A stretch of 20,479 nt of DNA from Candidatus Faecalibacterium faecipullorum (lineage in GTDB: Bacteria > Bacillota > Clostridia > Oscillospirales > Ruminococcaceae): positions 1-20,479 of the forward strand of contig DWXX01000030.1 in assembly GCA_019118985.1 (NCBI GenBank), read 5' to 3'. Both the position numbers and the translations under genes were made by a program. Positions 16,298-20,479 of the stretch are shown here, piece after piece. Each line of letters opens with the position of its first letter. Within the stretch, counting starts at the first letter, position 1. The notes beneath the pieces are model-generated. The model ran no database searches, was not told the DNA's origin, and was given only the letters and a program-made list of their open reading frames with translations.

Positions 16298-17272
16298 ATG
16301 GAGAGACAGATCAAATCCATTGGCGTACTCACCAGCGGCGGCGACGCCCCCGGCATGAATGCCGCGGTGCGCGCTGTGGTCCGCACCGGCATCCACAAGG
16401 GCTACCGGATGATCGGCATCCAGCGCGGCTACAACGGCCTGCTCAACGGCGAGTGCTACGAGATGAACCTGCGCAGCGTCTCCAACATCATCCAGGACGG
16501 CGGCACCATCCTGTACACCGCCCGCTGCCTGGAGTTCAAGACCAAGGAGGGGCAGGACAAGGGCGCGGCCAAGTGCCGTGAGCTGGGCATCGACGCGCTG
16601 GTGGTCATCGGCGGCGACGGCTCCTACCGCGGCGCCCGCGAGCTGGCCCACCGGGGCATCCCGATGGTGGGTCTGCCCGGCACCATCGACAACGACATCG
16701 CCTGCACCGACTACACCGTCGGCTACGACACCGCCATGAACACCGCCATGGAGATGATCGACAAGCTGCGCGACACCACCCAGAGCCACGACCGCTGCAG
16801 CGTGGTCGAGGTCATGGGCCGCAACGCCGGCTACATCGCCCTCAACGTGGCCATCGCCTCGGGCGCCATGGCCGTGCTGCTGCCCGAGCACGAGTTCGAT
16901 ATGCAGAAGGACATCCTCGACAAGATCGAGATGACCAAAAAGACCGGCAAGAACCACTTCATCATCATCGTCGCCGAGGGCGTCGGCCATGCGCAGGAGA
17001 TCGCCAACGAGATCCAGGCGCGCACCGGCATCGACTCCCGCGCCACCATCCTGGGCCATGTCCAGCGCGGCGGCTCGCCCACCCTGCGGGACCGCGTCAA
17101 CGCTTCGGCCATGGGCTACCGTGCGGTCTGCCTGATCGACGAGGGCAAGTACAACCGCATCGTCGGCATGAGAGGGGAGACGCTGGTGGATTACCCGGTG
17201 GACGAGGCCCTTGAGATGACCAAGTCCCTCGACCCGGTGCTGATCGACGTCTGCGACACCATCTCCATCTAA
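16298..17272 (+). CDS. pfkA: ATP-dependent 6-phosphofructokinase
   Basis: This 324-residue glycolytic enzyme converts fructose 6-phosphate to fructose 1,6-bisphosphate in the cytoplasm. It aligns by eye along its length with the well-known Geobacillus enzyme. Motifs are TSGGDAPGMNAAVRA near the N terminus, GGTILYTARC, the ATP-site VVIGGDGSYRGA with the GGDGS form typical of ATP rather than pyrophosphate enzymes, PGTIDNDI with the catalytic aspartate, VEVMGRNAGYIAL, VAEGVG and LGHVQRGGSP. The ATG at 16298 has GGGAGG 9 nt upstream and gives the usual short lead before the first strand. A GTG 7 codons earlier is in frame but less likely. It has its own promoter and a strong terminator. Its position after dnaE is common in Clostridia. 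Confidence 0.96.
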   Translation: MERQIKSIGVLTSGGDAPGMNAAVRAVVRTGIHKGYRMIGIQRGYNGLLNGECYEMNLRSVSNIIQDGGTILYTARCLEFKTKEGQDKGAAKCRELGIDALVVIGGDGSYRGARELAHRGIPMVGLPGTIDNDIACTDYTVGYDTAMNTAMEMIDKLRDTTQSHDRCSVVEVMGRNAGYIALNVAIASGAMAVLLPEHEFDMQKDILDKIEMTKKTGKNHFIIIVAEGVGHAQEIANEIQARTGIDSRATILGHVQRGGSPTLRDRVNASAMGYRAVCLIDEGKYNRIVGMRGETLVDYPVDEALEMTKSLDPVLIDVCDTISI

Positions 17273-17289
17273 ACGTTCATCTGTTACAT

Positions 17290-17336
17290 GCGGCGCGCCG
17301 CGGCGGGCAACCCCCGCCGGGCGCGCCGCTTTTTTG
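17290..17336 (+). terminator. Intrinsic terminator of pfkA
   Basis: A long GC-rich hairpin pairs GCGGCGCGCC (17290-17299) with GGCGCGCCGC (17320-17329). It continues inward with CGGCGGG and CCCGCCG around the loop CAACC, with one bulged G at 17300. Six T (17330-17335) follow. It begins 18 nt after the pfkA stop codon. Confidence 0.92.
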
Positions 17337-17561
17337 TACGGTTTCAATACATAAAAATGACGCTATATCGATGAATAAAAGCGCGATACTACGTTCTGTA
17401 TAGAGCAGTGGACTTACAGTCAACGCAAAACGCAGGCAGAAACGTTCAATATTTTGAGTTGACGCAAAGTGCCCGGCGCAAAAATACGCCCGCGTATTAT
17501 TTATTAAACCGCCGTTTTGTGGTATCATGTCAGTAACACTGAAATGCAGGAGAGGAAAGTT
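17337..17561 (+). promoter_or_regulatory. AT-rich ligA upstream region with candidate promoter
   Basis: The 225 bases between the pfkA terminator and ligA are much richer in A and T than the flanks and hold no convincing gene. The best promoter is TATCAT (17523-17528) with TGG before it (extended -10) and TTTATT at 17 bases (17500-17505); the start would be near 17535, about 27 nt before the ATG. Further upstream, two imperfect copies of a 15-mer lie at 17419-17433 and 17458-17472 (11 of 15 identical), which may be a regulatory site. Confidence 0.5.
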
Positions 17562-19574
17562 ATGCTGGATCTGGAACAGGCCAAACAGCGGGCCGCCGAA
17601 CTGCGCGCCCGCATCGAATACAACAACCGCCTCTACTACGACCAGGACGCCCCCGAGCTGGAGGACTATGAGTACGACGCCCTGACAAGGGAGCTGCGGG
17701 AGCTGGAGGCGGCCTACCCCGAGCTGGTCACCCCCGATTCCCCCACGCAGCATGTGGGGGGCACCCCCAGCGGGCGGTTCGCCAAGGTGACCCACGCCGT
17801 CAAGATGGAGAGCCTGCTGGACGCCTTCAGCTATGAGGAGCTGCGGGACTTTGACCGCCGCGTCCGGGACACGGGCATCCAGCCGCAGTATGTGGTGGAG
17901 ATCAAGATCGACGGGTTGTCCTGCAGCCTGGAGTATGAGGACGGCAAACTGGTCCGGGCCTCCACCCGCGGCGACGGCGTGGTGGGGGAGGATGTGACCG
18001 CCAACGTCCGGGCCATCCGGGCCATCCCCAAGACCCTCAGGACCGACGCGCCCCCCGCCTACCTCGAGGTGCGGGGGGAGGTGTATATGCCCCACGCGGC
18101 CTTCCGCAAGCTCTGCGACGAGCAGGAGCTGCAGGGCGCCGCCCCCTTCAAGAACCCCCGCAACGCGGCGGCCGGCTCGCTGCGGCAGAAGGACCCCAAA
18201 GTCACCGGCAGCCGGGGGCTGTCCATCTTTGTATTCAACGTCCAGCAGGTGCGGGGGGCCGAGCTGACCACCCACGCCGGCAGCCTCGATTACCTCAAGA
18301 GCCTGGGGCTGCCGGTCTCCCCCCGGTACCATCTGGTGGACACCATCGACGCAGCCATCGCCGAGATCGAGCAGATCGGCCAGGGGCGGGCAGCGCTCGA
18401 CTTCGACATGGACGGCGCGGTCATCAAGGTGAACGACTTCGCCCAGCGGGCGCTTCTGGGCTCCACCGCCAAATTCCCGCGGTGGGCCATCGCCTTCAAG
18501 TACCCGCCCGAGATCAAGGAGAGCCGCCTGCTGGACATCGAGGTGGCGGTGGGCCGCACCGGGGTGCTGACCCCCACCGCCTCCTTTGAGCCGGTCTTTC
18601 TGGCGGGGACCACCGTCTCCCGCGCGACGCTGCACAACGAGGAGTTCATCCGTCAGCTGGGCCTGTGCATCGGGGACACCATCCAGGTGCGGAAGGCGGG
18701 GGACATCATCCCCGAGGTGATCGGGGTGACCCGCCACGCCGAGGGGGCGCAGCCCTACCGTATGCCCGCCGTCTGCCCCTCCTGCGGGGCGCCGGTGGCC
18801 CACCTGGCCGACGAGGCCGCCCTGCGCTGCGTCAACCCCGAGTGCCCGGCCCAGTCGCTGCGCAACCTGATCCACTTCGCCTCCCGCAACGCCATGGACA
18901 TCGACGGGCTGGGGGTGGCGGTCTGCACCCAGCTGGTGGACCGCGGGCTGGTGCGCTCGGCGGCCGACCTGTACACCCTGACCAGAGAGCAGCTGCTGAC
19001 CCTCGACAAATTCAAGGACAAGAGCGCCGACAACCTGCTGGCCGCCATCGCCCGCTCCAAGCAGAACAACCTCGACAAGCTGCTGTTCGGCCTCGGCATC
19101 CGCAACATCGGGGACAAGGCCGCCGCCCTGCTGGCCGAGCACTTCGGCGCCATGGACGCGGTCCGCGCCGCCACGGCCGAGGAGATCTGCGCCATCGACG
19201 GCTTTGGGGAGATCATGGCCCAGAGCGTGGTGGAGTTCTTCGCCCGGGAGGGCACCGCCGACCTGCTGCGCCGCCTGGCCGAGCAGGGGGTCAATATGCG
19301 CTGGCAGGGCGAGCCCAGGACCGACCGCCTGGCCGGCAGGACGTTGGTGGTCACCGGCACCCTGCCCACCCTCTCCCGCAAAGAGGCCGAGGACCTGATC
19401 GTCAAAAACGGCGGCAAGGCCAGCGGCTCGGTCTCCAAAAAGACCGCCTATGTGGTGGCGGGGGAGGCCGCCGGCAGCAAGCTGACCAAGGCGCAGGCCC
19501 TCGGCATCCCGGTGCTGACCGAGGCGGAGTTCCTGGCCCTCATCGCCCCGCAGGAGGGCCCCGCCGCGCCCTGA
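17562..19574 (+). CDS. ligA: NAD-dependent DNA ligase
   Basis: This 670-residue bacterial ligase seals nicks during replication and repair, using NAD. Domain Ia (1-65) holds the NAD-contacting YYDQDAPELEDYEYD. The adenylation domain has the nucleophile Lys115 in EIKIDG, followed by TRGDGVVGEDVT. The OB-fold comes next, then a Cys4 zinc finger with Cys405, Cys408, Cys423 and Cys428. Helix-hairpin-helix motifs follow (about 440-585). The C-terminal BRCT domain (about 590-670) starts GRTLVVTGTLPTLSRKEAE. The length is typical and all key residues are present. The ATG at 17562 has AGGAGAGG upstream. No terminator is visible after the stop, so some transcripts could continue into spo0A. Confidence 0.97.
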   Translation: MLDLEQAKQRAAELRARIEYNNRLYYDQDAPELEDYEYDALTRELRELEAAYPELVTPDSPTQHVGGTPSGRFAKVTHAVKMESLLDAFSYEELRDFDRRVRDTGIQPQYVVEIKIDGLSCSLEYEDGKLVRASTRGDGVVGEDVTANVRAIRAIPKTLRTDAPPAYLEVRGEVYMPHAAFRKLCDEQELQGAAPFKNPRNAAAGSLRQKDPKVTGSRGLSIFVFNVQQVRGAELTTHAGSLDYLKSLGLPVSPRYHLVDTIDAAIAEIEQIGQGRAALDFDMDGAVIKVNDFAQRALLGSTAKFPRWAIAFKYPPEIKESRLLDIEVAVGRTGVLTPTASFEPVFLAGTTVSRATLHNEEFIRQLGLCIGDTIQVRKAGDIIPEVIGVTRHAEGAQPYRMPAVCPSCGAPVAHLADEAALRCVNPECPAQSLRNLIHFASRNAMDIDGLGVAVCTQLVDRGLVRSAADLYTLTREQLLTLDKFKDKSADNLLAAIARSKQNNLDKLLFGLGIRNIGDKAAALLAEHFGAMDAVRAATAEEICAIDGFGEIMAQSVVEFFAREGTADLLRRLAEQGVNMRWQGEPRTDRLAGRTLVVTGTLPTLSRKEAEDLIVKNGGKASGSVSKKTAYVVAGEAAGSKLTKAQALGIPVLTEAEFLALIAPQEGPAAP

Positions 19575-19644
19575 CCGCTCCGCCGCCCCGCCCGCGCGCA
19601 AAAAAACAGGGCAGGGACGACCACAATTACCAAAAATTGGCAAT

Positions 19645-19680
19645 TTTTACCGTTGCGCCAACTGGTAAAATATGGTAAAA
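19645..19680. repeat. TTTTACC/GGTAAAA repeat cluster at the spo0A promoter
   Basis: TTTTACC (19645-19651) and GGTAAAA (19664-19670) form a perfect 7-bp inverted repeat. A second GGTAAAA follows 10 bases on (19674-19680). Nested with it is TTGGC (19637-19641) with GCCAA (19657-19661). The cluster overlaps the candidate promoter and looks like an operator, but the binding protein is unknown. Confidence 0.45.
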
Positions 19681-19681
19681 T
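19653..19681 (+). promoter_or_regulatory. Candidate spo0A promoter
   Basis: TTGCGC (19653-19658) and TAAAAT (19676-19681) are 17 bases apart. The -35 box is the same as in the distal phosphate-operon promoter. It would give a leader of about 118 nt. No clear sigma-H promoter or 0A box was recognised. The rest of the gap 19575-19805 holds no gene that I can support. Confidence 0.5.
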
Positions 19682-19805
19682 CTATCGTGTCAGGACAGGG
19701 TGCATCGGATAAGCCAGAAACGACAGCGCAGCCCGCTCGAAAGCGCGCAGTTCTTACAGTGGTACACCCGACGGCAGCAATACACGATACATGGGAGGAA
19801 CGATC

Positions 19806-20479
19806 ATGGATAAAGTGAGATTTTTGATGTCGGACACCGGGGCAGACGTAACGCCGCTGTGCCGCGAGGCGCTGGAGCAGAAGGGCGTCGAGGTGACGGT
19901 GGTGGAAAAGGACGGCGTCAAAGTGCTGCAGCGGATGCTGGCCACCCGGCCCCATGTGGTGCTGCTGGACGCCTTTATGCCGGGCTTGGACGCGCTGACC
20001 ATCAAGCAGCGCTACAACGCCGCCGGCGAGCGGCACACCGCCTTCTTTGTGACCGGCGCGTTCCAGAGCGAGGAGATGGTGCAGGAGCTGCTGGACGAGG
20101 GCTTCTCCTACTATTTCGTCAAGCCCTTTGACGAGAGCGTCCTGGTCAGCCGTGTGCTCAAGGCAGCCGCCCGCCCCGAGCCGCGCACCCCGTTCCCCAC
20201 CGCCGGCTCGGACGAGGTGACGGTGACCGAGATCCTCCACCAGATCGGGGTGCCCGCCCACATCAAGGGCTACCAGTACCTGCGGGAAGCCATCCTGATG
20301 ACCATGGACCAGCCCGACTATATCAACGCGGTGACCAAGCGCCTGTACCCTGACATCGCCCAAAAGGACGGCACCACCGCCAGCAGGGTGGAGCGCGCCA
20401 TCCGCCACGCCATCGAGGTCGCCTGGGACCGCGGCGACGTCGAGACCCTCAACCGCTACTTCGGCTACACCATCAACAA
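19806..20479 (+). CDS. spo0A: Sporulation master regulator Spo0A (3' end beyond the window)
   Basis: The 224 residues present match Spo0A, the response regulator that commits Firmicutes to sporulation and controls many stationary-phase genes. The receiver domain (1-120) has the phosphoacceptor Asp55 in VVLLDAFMP, Thr83 and Lys106 in VKPF. A linker of about 18 residues leads to the DNA-binding domain, which is nearly diagnostic: IGVPAHIKGYQYLREAI, then TTASRVERAIRHAIEVAW, then FGYTI. The acidic pocket is unusual: only Asp10 is present (SDTGAD), where Bacillus has Asp10-Asp11. The ATG at 19806 follows GGGAGGA by 6 nt. The reading frame is open at the window edge, with roughly 40 residues missing if the length is typical. 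Its neighbour is ligA rather than spoIVB, the usual partner. Confidence 0.94.
   Translation, partial: MDKVRFLMSDTGADVTPLCREALEQKGVEVTVVEKDGVKVLQRMLATRPHVVLLDAFMPGLDALTIKQRYNAAGERHTAFFVTGAFQSEEMVQELLDEGFSYYFVKPFDESVLVSRVLKAAARPEPRTPFPTAGSDEVTVTEILHQIGVPAHIKGYQYLREAILMTMDQPDYINAVTKRLYPDIAQKDGTTASRVERAIRHAIEVAWDRGDVETLNRYFGYTIN

Noticed and set aside
17395..17423. Minus-strand promoter TTGACT-17-TACAGA upstream of ligA
   Set aside because: The -10 match is weak (three of six), and there is no gene to serve before the pfkA terminator.
17459..17487. TTGACG as a -35 box for ligA
   Set aside because: No acceptable -10 box is found at 16-18 bases.
17277..19643. Long minus-strand open frame opposite ligA
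   Set aside because: Antisense mirror of ligA; no recognisable domain or ribosome site.
19628..19650. AAAAATT-GGC-AATTTTT as a ligA terminator
   Set aside because: An AT-only 7-bp stem with a 3-nt loop and no GC base is unlikely to stop polymerase; it fits better as part of the spo0A control region.

Overview
The window looks like chromosomal DNA from a GC-rich, low-redundancy member of the Clostridia, most likely the Oscillospirales/Ruminococcaceae side. The evidence is a Firmicutes-type core gene set (HPr kinase, RapZ, WhiA, DnaE with PHP domain, ATP-type phosphofructokinase, NAD-dependent ligase), strong Shine-Dalgarno sites, a Spo0A gene and a probable spore-germination gene. The species cannot be fixed from this sequence alone.

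Layout. Positions 1-1643 hold a tRNA-Leu(UAG) with its own promoter and terminator, followed at once by an AbiH-family phage-defence gene of visibly lower GC. Positions 1665-3607 (minus strand) are a two-gene unit: a MalY/PatB-type PLP C-S lyase and a small alpha/beta hydrolase. Positions 3615-4659 (plus) carry a secreted or membrane-anchored Ger(x)C/GerAC-like protein behind a promoter that resembles the forespore sigma-G class. Positions 4678-8539 (minus) are a phosphate operon of three genes joined by ATGA overlaps: Na/Pi cotransporter with PhoU-like tail, PhoB/PhoP-type regulator, PhoR-type kinase. The 326-bp gap at 8540-8865 holds two minus-strand promoters, Pho-box-like TTTACA repeats, and the divergent hprK promoter. 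Positions 8866-16107 (plus) are a tight run hprK-murB-rapZ-whiA-dnaE. pfkA (16298-17272), ligA (17562-19574) and spo0A (19806 to the window end, incomplete) follow, each with a candidate promoter of its own.

How the genes fit together. The phosphate operon encodes uptake, sensing and response, with candidate self-regulation through the Pho boxes. hprK, rapZ and pfkA link carbon-source control and glycolysis; murB, whiA, dnaE and ligA cover wall synthesis, division control and replication. spo0A and the GerAC-like gene point to an ability, or an ancestral ability, to form endospores.

Most of the window is ordinary core genome. The parts most worth a second look are: the AbiH gene beside the tRNA, with a possible promoter buried inside the tRNA terminator; the head-to-head Pho boxes; the sigma-G-like promoter of the GerAC-like gene; the altered acidic pocket of Spo0A and the repeat-rich spo0A promoter; and GC hairpins in the hprK and pfkA leaders. 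I found no CRISPR array, insertion sequence or clearly unknown multi-gene system.
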